A stretch of 64,000 bases of DNA from Helicoverpa zea (Eukaryota > Arthropoda > Insecta > Lepidoptera > Noctuidae), in the NCBI RefSeq assembly GCF_022581195.2, contig NC_061461.1, forward strand, positions 8,370,001 to 8,434,000, in the 5' to 3' direction. The notes under the pieces were generated by a model that worked only from the letters and a program-made list of their open reading frames with translations, did no database searches and had not been told where the DNA came from. This document shows, in pieces, positions 46,038 to 57,085 of this stretch (its first letter is position 1; each line of letters starts with the position of its first letter). The position numbers and the translations under genes are program-made.

Positions 46038-46590
46038 TCCAAATAAGCGAGCGAAGCGAGCACGAAATTTTTATCGGACTTAAACCTAATATTACGTAAA
46101 ATTTAGCCCAAACGTAGGTACTTAACTTTTAGTTTGTTGACAAATGTAAAAACAAGGGCTATATAGTATCTGAATACGCGAGCGAAGCGCGCGCGAAATT
46201 TTTATCGGACTAAAACCAAATATTACGTAAAATGTAGCCCAAACGTACTTAACTTTTTGTTTGTTGACAAATGTAAAAATAAGGGCATATAGTTTCTGAA
46301 TACGCGAGCGAAGCGAGCGCGAAATTTTTATCGGACTAAAACCAAATATTACGTAAAATTTAGCCCAAACGTACTTAACTTTTTGTTTGTTGACAAATGT
46401 AAAAATAAGGGCATATAGTTTCTGAATACGCGAGCGAAGCGAGCGCGAAATTTTTATCGGACTAAAACAAAATATTACGTAAAATTTAGCCCAAACGTAC
46501 TTAACTTTTTGTTTCTTGACAAATATAAGAATAATATAGTTTCTGAATACGCGAGCGAAGCGAGCGCGAAATTTTAATTATTTTTTAAGA
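46038..46590 (+). repeat. About 126-bp tandem array inside the hAT element
   Basis: GCGAGCGAAGCG recurs at 46,047, 46,178, 46,304, 46,430 and 46,551 (steps 131, 126, 126, 121). Each is followed by GAAATTTTTATCGGACT, ATATTACGTAAAATTTAGCC and AACTTTTTGTTTGTTGACAA, the last unit being partial. The two central units are nearly identical. Confidence 0.92.
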
Positions 46591-46756
46591 CTCAAAACCA
46601 AAAACCACGTAAAATGTCGCCGAAATATACATTTTCATGAATGGGGGGACTAGGTACGACACACTCGATATACGTCCGTACGAAAACCCCCGCTCGCATA
46701 GATAAGTCGATAAAAATAAAGTTAGATAACGTATAGCAACGTCGCGCAGCTAAGCT

Positions 46757-46823
46757 TCGCGGACCACTTGGAATGCCTCCAGGGACCACCAGTGGTCTGC
46801 GGACCACCGGTTAAGAACCACTG
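46757..46823 (-). mobile_element. Nested hAT-type terminus
   Basis: Read on the minus strand it starts CAGTGGTTCTTAACCGGTGG followed by TCCGCAGACCAC, a terminus typical of hAT-like MITEs. The opposite end was not found, so it is a fragment or an exchanged end. Confidence 0.5.
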
Positions 46824-47284
46824 TGCTAAACGATCGTTTTATTGTTCAGGTCGTACATGGCTGGGCAAGCATAATAGCGAGCACGGTTTTTACACTAGGA
46901 TAAAATTGCATTTCCGAAATTTTGTTCACATCTACCAGTTCCATCTCTTTCAATGCATTATTTTTTGGATTAGATGGACGGCTCGGCTCGCTACGCCACA
47001 TAGTAACTATTATTTTAGGGAATACGGCTCGCTTTCAAATTACTTGCGAACTGCGCACGTTCGGGAACTCGAGCGCGCATTTTGTTTTGATCGCGCTCTT
47101 TTCAAAGTTGACATTTTTTTTGTGCAATAACTTACGGATAGTACATATGATTGTTGATGTTGTTAGTTAGAGTTAGTAAAAAAAACATTGTTTAATCAGA
47201 CACCTTATAGGTCAGAGCCAGGGCCCAGGGTGGGGCAAGTGCCCCAGCTTGCCCCAGTGTGGCTACGCCCATGGTCATCAGGCT

Positions 47285-48130
47285 AATAAAACGATCTTCA
47301 AAATCGAATTCATGATGATAATATAATTTCCAGTAGAGACAGATTCTATTCATTCAACATTTCCATAATTGGGACTCCAACTTCGTCTGTAAACTAAGTT
47401 AGGTTTTATTCAGTCTGAGAATTTCGATACGAAAAAATGATTCAATATTTCGGTAAAAAACAAAAATAGAATTCATTCGGTAGGTACGTAATCCAGTTTT
47501 GGCAAATCCCGAAATCTATATCCCACGTGGACCGTAAAAAATATTTATCTGCATTTCAAACTTCGTACTCTTTTTATTTCGTTAGTAGATATTGAATCTG
47601 TATGCATATTTAACTGTGAGCCATGGTTTTAAAGACTTAACGTACCTATCAAAAATGTTTTCTTTATTCAAATTTTAGTCAGTAACTGGCAACACTTAAC
47701 ATCGTTGGTCCTTTCGTACGAATTTATTATATTTTCACTTTTCTGTCTATTAAAGTTTGTGAACTAGACTAAGTTAAAACGTTGTTGATATTCAACCAAT
47801 TAAGCAGAACAGTGAACTGAATAAACTCTTTCAGGTATTGAAATTTTAAAAGCTTTTTTCTCTCGCCACGCTTAAATAACACCTATTGTTCGTTTTGGTT
47901 GCTAACCCAAATTCAGTTAGCTTAGGCATTAAAATAGATCAATTAGAATCACTTTCCCAAAAAAATACAATAATAGCTGGGACGCCAGGAATAGATAAAT
48001 ATTTTTTTTAATCCGTAAGCCACTATTAAATCTATCTATTAAATACATACAAAATAAGCTCTGTTCAAAACTTAACATATAATTTACCAACAGTATCCTG
48101 TTACATTACCTATCACGTGCGTTCACAATC
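47285..48130. other. Intergenic DNA, nothing recognised
   Basis: AT-rich, no gene or repeat seen. Confidence 0.45.
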
Positions 48131-48134
48131 TAAG

Positions 48135-48575
48135 ATCAGATTTCCACACGCAGGCGGGTCCAATCGGTGGCCACAATAGTTGGTCACAGTACCGGACTTG
48201 ATAAAGATGTATTATGGCGCATTTACGTTACACACTCGACTAGCCCGCACGATTGACCTGTCCATGTCCATGTGCGTTGCAAAACGCACGCTAAGCTCAG
48301 TGTACATGGTGATGGATCGATCCAGAATGTTAGCTGGTTTTGGTGATGAAAGAACCAAAGTATTTTGTCTTTGATTTTGAGTCGTTGCAAACGGACAAAA
48401 AGTTGTGACGACAAAGTCTTGCTAATTATGAAATGCGGATGAAACGATTTGGCAAAAAATAGGTGGGAAGGTAGCTTATAACCAGGAAATGGACACAAGT
48501 TACGTTTGTCTCCATTTTACGGGAAGTGGACCCGTCGGGACGCAGGTGCCGCGTGCGGATGCTCTTTCCATATAA
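48135..48575. mobile_element. Possible decayed MITE
   Basis: CACACGCAGGCGGGTCCAAT on the left is weakly mirrored by GTGGACCCGTCGGGACGCAG and GCCGCGTGCGGATG on the right. The interior is less AT-rich than the surroundings, and opposite-strand frames overlap there (48,180-48,797). No target duplication is clear. Confidence 0.3.
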
Positions 48576-48579
48576 ACTG

Positions 48580-49450
48580 AAAACATTATAACTTACTTGA
48601 GCATGAAAGATCAGGCAATAAAATTTTAAATGACAGACCTTTTTTGTTCCTTTGTTCCGCCTAACTAATTTTCCACCAACATCTTCAGATATTTTCAATT
48701 CCGTACGAAGATAAAAGTAATAAGATTGGCAAACGGAAAACCAGATGTTTGGCCGATTTGTTTTGGAGTGGGAGTGAAACTCTCTGAGCCGTCTCATTTA
48801 TTGTGTGAATACTTTATCTTGTTCTTATAATCTTGACCTTGAAAAGAACACGAAGTAGGTTTTGTTGACATTATGACTAACACGGTTTTGAACTTACACC
48901 ACGATTTTGTGTAGGTAAATGTTGCTAACGTAATACCTGTGTATATTTTTGTAGGATTTCAAGTCATTCAATTAACATGAATGGTTTTTTAGTTACTGTA
49001 ATCGTTTGAAGGAAACTTGTCTGCTTTTGGTTTGAATATCTTGATGAAATAATATGTTCATAGTTCCTTTGTTATACATATTTTGATACGTCTTATCTTT
49101 CTACAAGTACCTTGTGTACTTACTACTTATGTTTATATCCTGAATTCCTGACAATTTGCAAAGAAAAGTGGTTGTTTTTCACATTTTTGTAGTATCCACA
49201 TCTAGTCTAGATGAGCAAATTCAGGAGATAAAACCCACCCAAAACAAAAATGTGAAAGACTGCCAAGTTCGATAATATGGGAATGCTTCGCCTATAAAAG
49301 AAGTGAGATCTGAATAAGTACCAAGTTCCATACACATACCTCAGTTAAAAATAGTTACTTTTTAATGATGTTACTTGGAAAGTTTTCATACACCTTGTTA
49401 TAAACCTACTAAACGCAATGAATCAAGTATTTAATTTTCTATTAAAACTT
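48580..49450. other. Intergenic DNA; orphan TATA-like promoter
   Basis: TATAAAAG at 49,293-49,300 is followed by TCAGTT at 49,343 and ATGATG at 49,364. The frame MMLLGKFSYTLL ends after 12 codons, and no signal-peptide second exon is seen before 52 kb. Confidence 0.3.
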
Positions 49451-49453
49451 GGT

Positions 49454-49591
49454 TGTGTTGGTGTTTATTATGTAATTAAAGGACTAGATCTAGACACACG
49501 GCCGGTGTGTCGCTTTTTTTGCTCGAACTTGGCGGACACACTGCCGTGTGTCTAGATCTAGTCCTTTAATTACATAATAAACACCAACACA
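49454..49591. repeat. Hairpin with 49-bp perfect outer stem
   Basis: The outer 49 bases on each side are exact reverse complements (TGTGTTGGTGTTTATTATGT ... GACACACGGC; mirror GCCGTGTGTC ... ACACCAACACA). The inner GGTGTGTCGC and GCGGACACACT continue with mismatches, leaving a loop of about 20 bases. Either a small foldback MITE or a miRNA-precursor-like hairpin. Confidence 0.9.
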
Positions 49592-49927
49592 TCTGTTATG
49601 ATTTATAATCAAATCATGGTGGCGTAAAATATTAATGGTCAATTAAGAAAACCCAGACGGTTGTAGGTATATCCAAACCTAATGAAACGGAACTGAATGA
49701 ACGAATTAATTTGAATAAATGAATTTTAATGAACTTAAAGATCAATGGCGACAAAACGTTTGATTAATTACCGGCGTCGATAAGTTTTACGGATATTTAG
49801 TCAAACTCAGTGGTTTTGAAGATCAGATATGGTTTTTGAGGGTAAAAATAAAATAATTACTGAAGAGTGCAACTAGAGCCTTTTCGGGTCTCCTAAGAGC
49901 TTAAAAAAACACTTAGATATAGTTATC

Positions 49928-50126
49928 GGCACGAATCTTGAGCTCTGACCTACATCTGCGCAGAAGTGATTTATTAGCAAAGAACCAATGCCGAGTGACG
50001 GCTATGACGCGGTGCACTGCGGGCCAATCACCGCTTTAGCCCACCCCCGCGCCTCACTTCATACCACAAAAGGGACCCAATAAATTACTTCTGCGCAGGT
50101 GAAGGTCAGAGCTTAAGATTCGTGCC
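49928..50126. mobile_element. MITE with 48-bp TIRs (199 bp)
   Basis: Left GGCACGAATCTTGAGCTCTG (then ACCTACATCTGCGCAG) and the inverted right end (CTGCGCAGGTGAAGGTCAGA, GCTTAAGATTCGTGCC) match over 48 bp with four differences. The inner part is GC-rich. Target duplication unclear, perhaps TA or TAT. Confidence 0.82.
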
Positions 50127-50129
50127 TAT

Positions 50130-50925
50130 AATTATAATAATATACTTTAGGTATAAAATCATTACATGTGTACCTTATTCACGTCCTATATGCTTCATTT
50201 CAGCAATTCCATTGCGGTACTTAAAATATAAAAAGTTCCTTATAGTCAGCGTAAGCTAAATAGTCTAGACACATGTACGCCAGTCCTTTGAAATACCAGT
50301 ATATCGCCCTTAGACAAAAGCACACACAAGCTTGCATAACGACAGTACTAAAGTTTCATATGAAACTGTATGCACACCGCAGGGTAAGCTAAGCTGTCAT
50401 AAATTATTATCAGGACACCCACATCTATCATACCACATGCTACATTAATAATTAAACTCGAAAGGGACTGATTCAGTAACTAGTATGTAAGCATTGGTAA
50501 ATAAATTAATACTAAGCCTGCATAATATAATTAGTCTACGCTATAAAGATGAACGTGTTAGAAATTCGTCACCATTCACCATCATCCCAAATTGAAGATT
50601 TATCAAATATTATATAAGTCTCTCAAGTGAAATCATTACAATTATAACGTAACAATTACGACAGTTCCTAATTGACTCGGAGAAGAAATGTCGAAACAAA
50701 ATTCGATCGCAGCCGCATTTAAAATATAGACAGGGATTAAAGTTGATACCTACTAACTACGAATCTGTAAATAAGTAAATGATTTTCTAGGAAACTCGAT
50801 TCGAGTAACCTTATTTCATTATGTATGCATTTTTATTGTATCTAGCTGTAGGATCTACAAGAATCAATTTTAAATTCTTATAAACAGATCATAGACCTTA
50901 AATACATCAAGTGCCAACAAAATGC
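50130..50925. other. Intergenic DNA, nothing recognised
   Basis: AT-rich, no gene or repeat seen. Confidence 0.4.
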
Positions 50926-50927
50926 CA

Positions 50928-51123
50928 CTAACGGCCAGTTTTTTCATCAAAAGTTAAAGTTAAAGTAATGTCTAAAGTAAAAGTAACGGTCAAATACGTT
51001 TTTTCAAGGCTAAAGTGACAGCAAAACTAATAGAAAAATTGAATTTGACCGTTACTTTTACTTTAGACATTACTTTGACTTTTACTTTGGCTTTAACTTT
51101 TGATGAAGAAACTGGCTGTAAAT
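50928..51123. mobile_element. Foldback with TAAAGT-rich arms
   Basis: The left arm runs ACGGCCAGTTTTTTCATCAA, AAGTTAAAGTTAAAGTAATG and AAAGTAACGGTCAAA. The right arm mirrors it: TTGACCGTTACTTTTACTTT, AGACATTACTTTGACTTT and TTTTGATGAAGAAACTGGC. The right arm has extra ACTTT units, so unit number varies between arms. Confidence 0.72.
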
Positions 51124-51408
51124 GTTACTATGAACCAACTCCTGTAGGTACTAAACTAGATTACTCAATAGGTTACCAGTTCTAAACTACTTCATAATCC
51201 TCGGATCTACATATTTGCCTGCATTATTTACTTACACCTCAATCTTAATTCGACATGACAATATTAATTTCCCCATCGAAATCGATCATGGAACTAATGA
51301 GCGATATTCTAACTCCCCGTATCGGCAATCTGATAACGAACAGTTGGTTGTTCTATCACAAACTTTATAAAGACAAATTAATTAACTGTGTGATAAATTA
51401 CTGTTTTA

Positions 51409-51714
51409 AGGTCTCTGCACACAGAGGGCGCGGCGCGGCGGGACGGGACGGCGACGTGACACTGAGCAGTTGTAATGTACTAGATTTTACGGACGACATC
51501 ACACAGAGCCGTCCCGCTCGATGCGACGGTAACTGTCGTGCCACGCCGCCGCCGCGCCGAGCGGGAATACAAGTCACGTATACAACGCACACGAATACAG
51601 GCGGGGCGGGACGTGATCGCGCCCGCAGTGTGACCGATCCCGTCGCGCCAGCGCCGCGTCGCCGCCCCGCCACGCCGCGCCCCGTCGCGCCGCGCCCGCT
51701 GTGTGCAGAGACCT
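51409..51714. mobile_element. GC-rich MITE, TTA target duplication (306 bp)
   Basis: The left end AGGTCTCTGCACACAGAGGG, continuing GCGCGGCGCGG, is mirrored at the right by CGCGCCGCGCCCGCTGTGTG and CAGAGACCT. TTA flanks both sides (51,406-51,408 and 51,715-51,717). GC-rich throughout, which leaves long chance frames open on both strands. The layout fits a PIF/Harbinger-type MITE. It lies about 0.7 kb upstream of the next cuticular gene's TATA box. Confidence 0.85.
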
Positions 51715-51719
51715 TTAAG

Positions 51720-52370
51720 TGGTATTATGACGGCAGCAGGAAATTCGCTCATTAATGTTCAGAGTTGTAATTCTAAGATTACTCCATTTTGCAATGATAA
51801 GGAAATGAGTAATTAAGAAGTTGCTAGTTGTAACTGTGATTCATGAATGAAATCAAGGCGAATGTTTATAATGGGTAATTAATAAGAATACCAAGTATTC
51901 CTGTACTCGTAAATAGTGAAGGATGCGTTACTTTAGGGCCAACTTTGCGTTTAAGCTGGTTCGAGGTAGTTAAAGCCTGGTTTAGTCGGAAAATGCTCTT
52001 AGAAATGTTTCGTCGTATAAAAGGACCAATTCTACAAACTGCTTTTTTGGCAAAAATGTACTTTCAAGGCCATAGATTATGTAATCTGATTTAGGTTCTT
52101 GAACCATGGATCATTCGTTCTTAGGCATTATTCCTAATTGATAAAAAAATGTGCAAATCTGTGAAAAACATCACTTTATTTTCTTTTCAAGCAAAATATT
52201 CCAAAGTCTCAATATTCTTCGACTGGCAGTTTCTGGAAAATTTCTCAGTATGTTACATATCGGTATAGCTGCATTCATTTTGGGCGGTCAATTTGTGACA
52301 GGGCTCTAACTAGAGCTTGCGATACTAGACCACATTTGGTACATGCGCCTGAGCTCGCGGGGGTAACGAG
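51720..52370. other. Upstream region of the second cuticular gene
   Basis: No gene. The last 100 bp before the TATA box are GC-richer (ACATGCGCCTGAGCTCGCGG). Confidence 0.35.
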
Positions 52371-52375
52371 TCTAC

Positions 52376-52382
52376 TATAAAA
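52376..52382 (+). promoter_or_regulatory. TATA box of the cuticular gene at 52.4 kb
   Basis: TATAAAA, 62 bp before the ATG. Candidate initiators are ACTCAGACC (about 52,398) and TATCACTT (about 52,407). Confidence 0.7.
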
Positions 52383-52437
52383 GTGCTTGTGTGTACTCAG
52401 ACCGTATCACTTGCCGTAGTGGATTTTATATATCATA

Positions 52438-53434
52438 ATGGCTGCTAAGGTACTTTATTTTATTGCATTAAGTGCAGTTTTAAAAATAAAATTAAGTTTA
52501 ATAATAATTTTGGAAGGTTTTTTCTCGTAATGACTGATAAGCGGCTGGCCTTTACAGTTCCGATTTTATATAAAAGTTATTGAAAAATAATAAATTACAA
52601 TAAAAGGGCAGCTTTAGATTTAATATGGAACATAAAATAAAATTCAAGTTTTTTTTTTTACAAAATGTCGCACTGAAATCACTTAGTTCTATACATTATT
52701 CAATGCACACGCATCTAAAATTTATGTTTGGATGTTTATTTATTTTCAAGAGATCAATAAATTAATACTTATCTATTTTATTTCAGTTACTAGTCCTTCT
52801 GTGCGCGGTGGCGGCAGTCCGCGCGGGTGGCTTATACGCCTCCGCTCCCGTGGCTACATACGCCGCAGCTCCCGTATACAAGAGCTACGCGGCTCCAGCC
52901 GTCGCGTACTCCGCACCTATTGCATACTCCGCCCCCGTAGTGAAGGCGGTCGCTCCCGCGGTCTCATCCATCTCATCGTACTCCACACACACTGCGCACG
53001 CGGCTCCTCTGGTGGCTAAGTCCTACGCTCCCGTGGCTACATACGCCGCCGCTCCCGTAGCCACATACGCCGCACACGCCGCTCCCGTAGCGACCTACGC
53101 TGCGCCCGCCTACGCCGCGCACGCGACATACGCCGCTCCTGCCGCCTACGCCGCGCCCGCTGCGTACGCTACGCACGCGGCTTACGCTGCGCCCGCGACC
53201 TACGCCGCTGCTCCCGTCGCCACATACGCCGCTGCTCCCATAGCGTACGCCAAGTCGTACGCGCCTGCTGTGACTTACGCCCAGGCCGCTCCCGTCGCCA
53301 CCTACGCTGCCCACGCCGCTCCTATCGCCACATACGCCGCTGCCCCAGTTTATAAATCCGCCCTGACTTACTCCGCGGCGCCTGCTGTCTCACATGTGTC
53401 ATACAACGGCCTCGCGTCCAACTACGGCTGGTGA
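52438..53434 (+). CDS. Ala-rich AAP-repeat cuticular protein (219 aa, cuticle protein 16.5-like)
   Basis: Exon 1 is 52,438-52,449 (MAAK), the intron 52,450-52,786 (337 bp, GT-AG, phase 0), and exon 2 52,787-53,434. The signal peptide is MAAKLLVLLCAVAAVRAGG. The mature protein is built of short repeats: VATYAAAP, AYAAPAAYA, AHAAPVATY and KSYAP. Residues near 50-75 (APAVSSISSYSTHTAHAAPL) resemble the retinin-like stretch of low-complexity cuticle proteins. The C-terminus is SHVSYNGLASNYGW. AAP(A/V) repeats are the hallmark of hard-cuticle proteins of the locust 16.5 type and of the CPLC groups in moths. The repeats probably form flexible, hydrophobic chains packed with chitin in the exoskeleton. 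Codons are strongly GC-biased against an AT-rich background, so the complement strand is open too. Repeat number may vary between alleles. Confidence 0.88.
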
Positions 53435-53499
53435 TCGCCTTAACGACTGTACAAATCTAGTTGTTTATGTTTTTTGTATATATACTTTTATACAATGAG

Positions 53500-53505
53500 A
53501 ATAAA
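53500..53505 (+). promoter_or_regulatory. Poly(A) signal AATAAA
   Basis: 66 bp after the TGA of the Ala-rich cuticular gene. Confidence 0.75.
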
Positions 53506-53509
53506 ATTT

Positions 53510-54368
53510 ATAAAAAGTTAAATGTACTTGTTTTGTGCTTATACGTCGTTACCCCTTATCAAATAAATAAATCTATTTGAAGATAAAGTTCAGCTTTTGA
53601 TCTCAAATTGAAATACTAACTGAAAAAGAAAACACAATAACGGATTGATTAAATCTATCTCAGAATTTATTTTATAAACTACATTTTCAGTTATGTACTT
53701 CGATGTTGCACATTAGAAATTCGATCCAATTTCATGATATTTTTAACCACGTTGACACTTTTTATCTCTATCCGCTTTCATTGGAGTTATTTGAGCAATT
53801 TTACAAAGTACTTTAAATTACTTATCCGTTTTCCGCGGTCACCCCGCACTCCGAAAAACTACATCGTAGAACCAGAAGAAAATACGCTGCCTCGATGTAC
53901 TATCATCTATCTAATAGTGGAAAGATTTCTCAAATAACTGGATTGTCTTTGAAATACTCGTAAGTGCGAGTTTGAAATAAGTAGGAAAGGGCTTTATAAT
54001 ATTGAGTGGATTATTTTTTTAACGATTTTGTTATTTTGGAGCTTAGATACTTAAGGATTTATCCATTTTAATTACCTGACAGAAATAATTATTTGCTTTA
54101 TTTTAAAATATAAAAAATAAATGATTATAAATACATGTTCGTAACGTATCATCCGGCCTAAATCTAATTATCAAGGTCTCGTGAAGTATTTCTCGAAACC
54201 TCTAATATCAACGGAAAAAGGAAAATCCGCTCTGAACGAATTATTTTATTAATCAAATAAATAACAAGCAATTAGAAAAAAAGGAAGCGTCTATTATTTC
54301 CAATAAATTCATAGATGTTATCTATTCTAATTATAATATAAATAACAAAAGAAAACATAGTAACGTCG
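53510..54368. other. Intergenic DNA, nothing recognised
   Basis: AT-rich. A short + frame (53,734-53,937) is not supported. Confidence 0.45.
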
Positions 54369-54370
54369 AA

Positions 54371-54590
54371 GAATACCCACATACTGCAAACTAAACAGTC
54401 GGCCGACAGTTGGCCAATTTTTTTTAATGAAAATTTTGATTCCAATCAAAGTTTTTAGTCGATCTGATACCGATTTAATACGCGATCTTTACAATGTGCG
54501 TACTACATTTCATCTTCACACTGATTTACTAATCCAACCAAACTCTCTGCCGACTAAAAGTCTGCAGTTTACGCGTATTCTAAAACGGAC
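54371..54590 (+). mobile_element. TGCAGACTAAA-family MITE, complete copy (220 bp)
   Basis: The left end is GAATACCCACATACTGCAAA followed by CTAAACAGTCGGCCGACAG. The right end is CGACTAAAAGTCTGCAGTTT followed by ACGCGTATTC. The inner blocks AATGAAAATTTTGATTCC and TCGATCTGATACCG match the copies at 24.6 and 36.8 kb. Best reference for the family in this window. Confidence 0.8.
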
Positions 54591-54939
54591 GTAAAGTTAG
54601 TAATTAACATACCGACAATTTACAAAGATATGACGTGTTAACATCAAGATAGACATCACTATAATCACGATCATTGTTTTGTACAAGGTTAAGGATTGAT
54701 GTCGAAAGTATGGGAACTAGCCTTGTCTCACATCACGCGACTTGCAACTTATCACGCACTCTGACAACATAAATAATATGTGTCACAAAATTCGGTCTGA
54801 CTTTGAGGCTACAATATAATAGTATGAAAATTTTGTTCTCACCGATTTTAAGGTACCTATAGCATAGTTTAGCTAAAATGGCGCGCCCCCTAAACTTGTA
54901 TGCATAAAATGACTTATTTTTCCAAAAAAAATATTATTA

Positions 54940-55035
54940 TTATTTTAAGCCTATTGTCCTACTGCGGCGCAAAGGCCTCCCCATTTTGTCCAGACCTCTC
55001 GATCTTTCGACAAAAATTTTTCCATAATGCTACTA
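54940..55035 (+). repeat. Dispersed repeat fragment
   Basis: CCTACTGCGGCGCAAAGGCC and TCCCCATTTTGTCCAGACCT match a motif family I know as frequent in moth genomes. Short, class unknown. Confidence 0.4.
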
Positions 55036-55039
55036 AATT

Positions 55040-56078
55040 CTGCTGTAATACTAAGTCAATTTTCTTTAATACCATTATGATAAAGTAATTAGGACCATAA
55101 TTGTAATGAACTCATCAATACATGAACAAGATTGTCGCAAACTAGGACCAAAATATGAAGCTTATTATAGTAGAATCATTTCACAATTTTCTCACTTGAC
55201 ACAGATTACAACTTAATAGTACCAGTCTGCATTTAGACTAGTGCAATGACATGCATTACTAAGTGATTATATTAAACGCCTATTTCCCATGTTGATCTAG
55301 GCAGTGAAATAAAAATGTTGTACCGTTTGATTGCGTAATTGAAAAGTACTTACTAGAAGTAAGTTCATATTAGGTTGACGGCATTGGGCTACTTATGTGT
55401 GATTCTATTTATAGTAAAGAAAAGTATAGTGTTGAAGAAAATTGCCTATGTTGTTATGAGGTTATCGCAATTAGAGCCTAATTAATTAAAAAATGACTTT
55501 TCTATTTCTCAGTTAAATATAAATTAAAAGCAATAAAGCAAATTGCAATTTATATTTGATCGACCACTAATTTTAGTGACAAAGCACGCGACATAATCAA
55601 GGCATAAAAAAGTTACATGAATTATTATTTTTCTTTTTCAATAAAGAATAATTCAGTTTGTAGTCAGTAAAATGAGCCTAACCCATATAATAGATATGTC
55701 AAAAATATCATTACGTGTTCAATTCTCACACAAATACAATTTATTGCTCAAAGAATTCGCATGGAACTGCAACTTGCGCGCACGCAACGTTCATTCAGAA
55801 ATAACGGCTTCTGGCTTCATTTTTTGGATTCCGTGTCAATTGACAATTTTATGATGTGCAGTTGCACAGGTGCTTATTACGTCTGACTTCTGACATAATC
55901 ATACATAGAGGTATTATAATTGTCAGGTCATGGTTTCACACCTTTAAAGTTTGAACCGCTTTAGGTACTTTCCAAGAAGTCTTAGGACGTAACAACAAGA
56001 ATGAAAGAAAAATCATGTGGAAAATTGATATTTGAGGAGGCTGAAAATGAGTCGTGGAAAATATGAAAAATATTATTG
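55040..56078. other. Intergenic DNA, nothing recognised
   Basis: A 60-codon + frame (55,672-55,854) has no recognised domain. Confidence 0.4.
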
Positions 56079-56079
56079 A

Positions 56080-56250
56080 AGAGTTTGTTTACACAAACAC
56101 AAATCATTGTAACCATTGGTGTACGATTTAAAAAATTATTTCAGAGCTAGATAATCCATGTTTTAAGAAAAGCTATATGCTACTTTTTAAACGGGTGTAC
56201 GAAGTAGTTCCTGTGGGACGTAAGTGAAAATACTGGTGGAAGTTAGTGCC
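56080..56250 (+). repeat. Diverged copy of the 531-727 dispersed repeat
   Basis: GAAGAGTTTGTTTACACAAA, AGAAAAGCTATATGCTACTT, ACGAAGTAGTTCCTGTGGGA and a GTGGAAGTTAGT end follow the order of 531-727. Confidence 0.6.
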
Positions 56251-56645
56251 TAATAATTAACAAATAAATTAATAAATAATGTAAGTTATGTTGAAAGAAC
56301 CTTTTACATCTTCCCAAGTTTGGCCGTTAACAGTTTATTCTTTAACAACACAAACACTTCATTTAACGCAATGAAAACAGGGTTATTCACTGACGCTAAT
56401 TCATCAAGTAAAAAGAAACATATTTGGTCCACTGCCAACACATGAGTATTTTTCCGTTTATTACATATCTTTGTGTATGAAAGGGGATTTTATTTATTTA
56501 CTTCCATATACAAAGAGCAAGGAAGTTCTTCGGAAACCTTAATATTACGGTTATTCATCATTATGATTAGTGTATAAAGTTCTTTACTGCCGGTTTTATT
56601 TGCTTATATTTATTCTTCCTCCGTGTTATCTGCTTGTTTATTTTT

Positions 56646-56850
56646 AGGGTTCCGTACTTAAAGAGACCCTTTTACTAAGACTTCGTTGTCCATCCGTCCG
56701 CCGTCATACTGTATCTCATGAACCGTAACAGTAAGCCAGTTGTTCACAGACTTACTTATGTATTATTGCTGCCGCTTTTACTGAAAACTAGAATGAAATA
56801 TTTAAATATTTTATGGGGTTCCCTACAGGAAACATTATATTTTGACCGTT
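56646..56850 (+). repeat. Dispersed repeat (GGGTTCCGTAC family)
   Basis: AGGGTTCCGTACTTAAAGAG, CTTCGTTGTCCATCCGTCCG, GTATCTCATGAACCGTAACA and TATGGGGTTCCCTACAGGAA follow a widespread moth repeat. No coding part. Confidence 0.6.
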
Positions 56851-57085
56851 TTCGAACGGCTCACACTTAGCCAGTTTTTCTAGATAGTGAAGAAGTTTTA
56901 CATCTAAAGTTACTTACACTAATACACAAGATGCGTTGAGTAATAATTTGGACACAAGAAATAGTGGTGCGACACATAAAGGCCTATCTTTTATTGTGAC
57001 AACACATGTTGCATGTGTGCGCAGAAACTTGTTATCCTTATTGACTAATAGCGAAACCTGGTCCTTTTGTCTGAACTGTTGCAAC

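Larger units (their letters stand above)
45616..47273. mobile_element. Non-autonomous hAT element, 1,658 bp
   Basis: A perfect 8-bp target duplication GTCATCAG (45,608-45,615 and 47,274-47,281) flanks 14-bp inverted ends CATGGGCGTAGCCA and TGGCTACGCCCATG. An 8-bp duplication with GGCGTAGCC-like ends marks the hAT superfamily. The interior holds no transposase: instead a 126-bp tandem array (46,038-46,590) and a second hAT-type terminus (46,757-46,823). Short frames near 46,592-47,170 are not recognised. Confidence 0.87.

Noticed and set aside
51255..51755. 166-codon frame rich in Arg, Ala and Pro
   Set aside because: It spans a GC-rich MITE and its flank; the minus strand is open as well.
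52973..53314. Minus-strand frame opposite the Ala-rich cuticular gene
   Set aside because: Shadow of the GC-biased repeats; the + frame has a signal peptide, intron and poly(A) signal.
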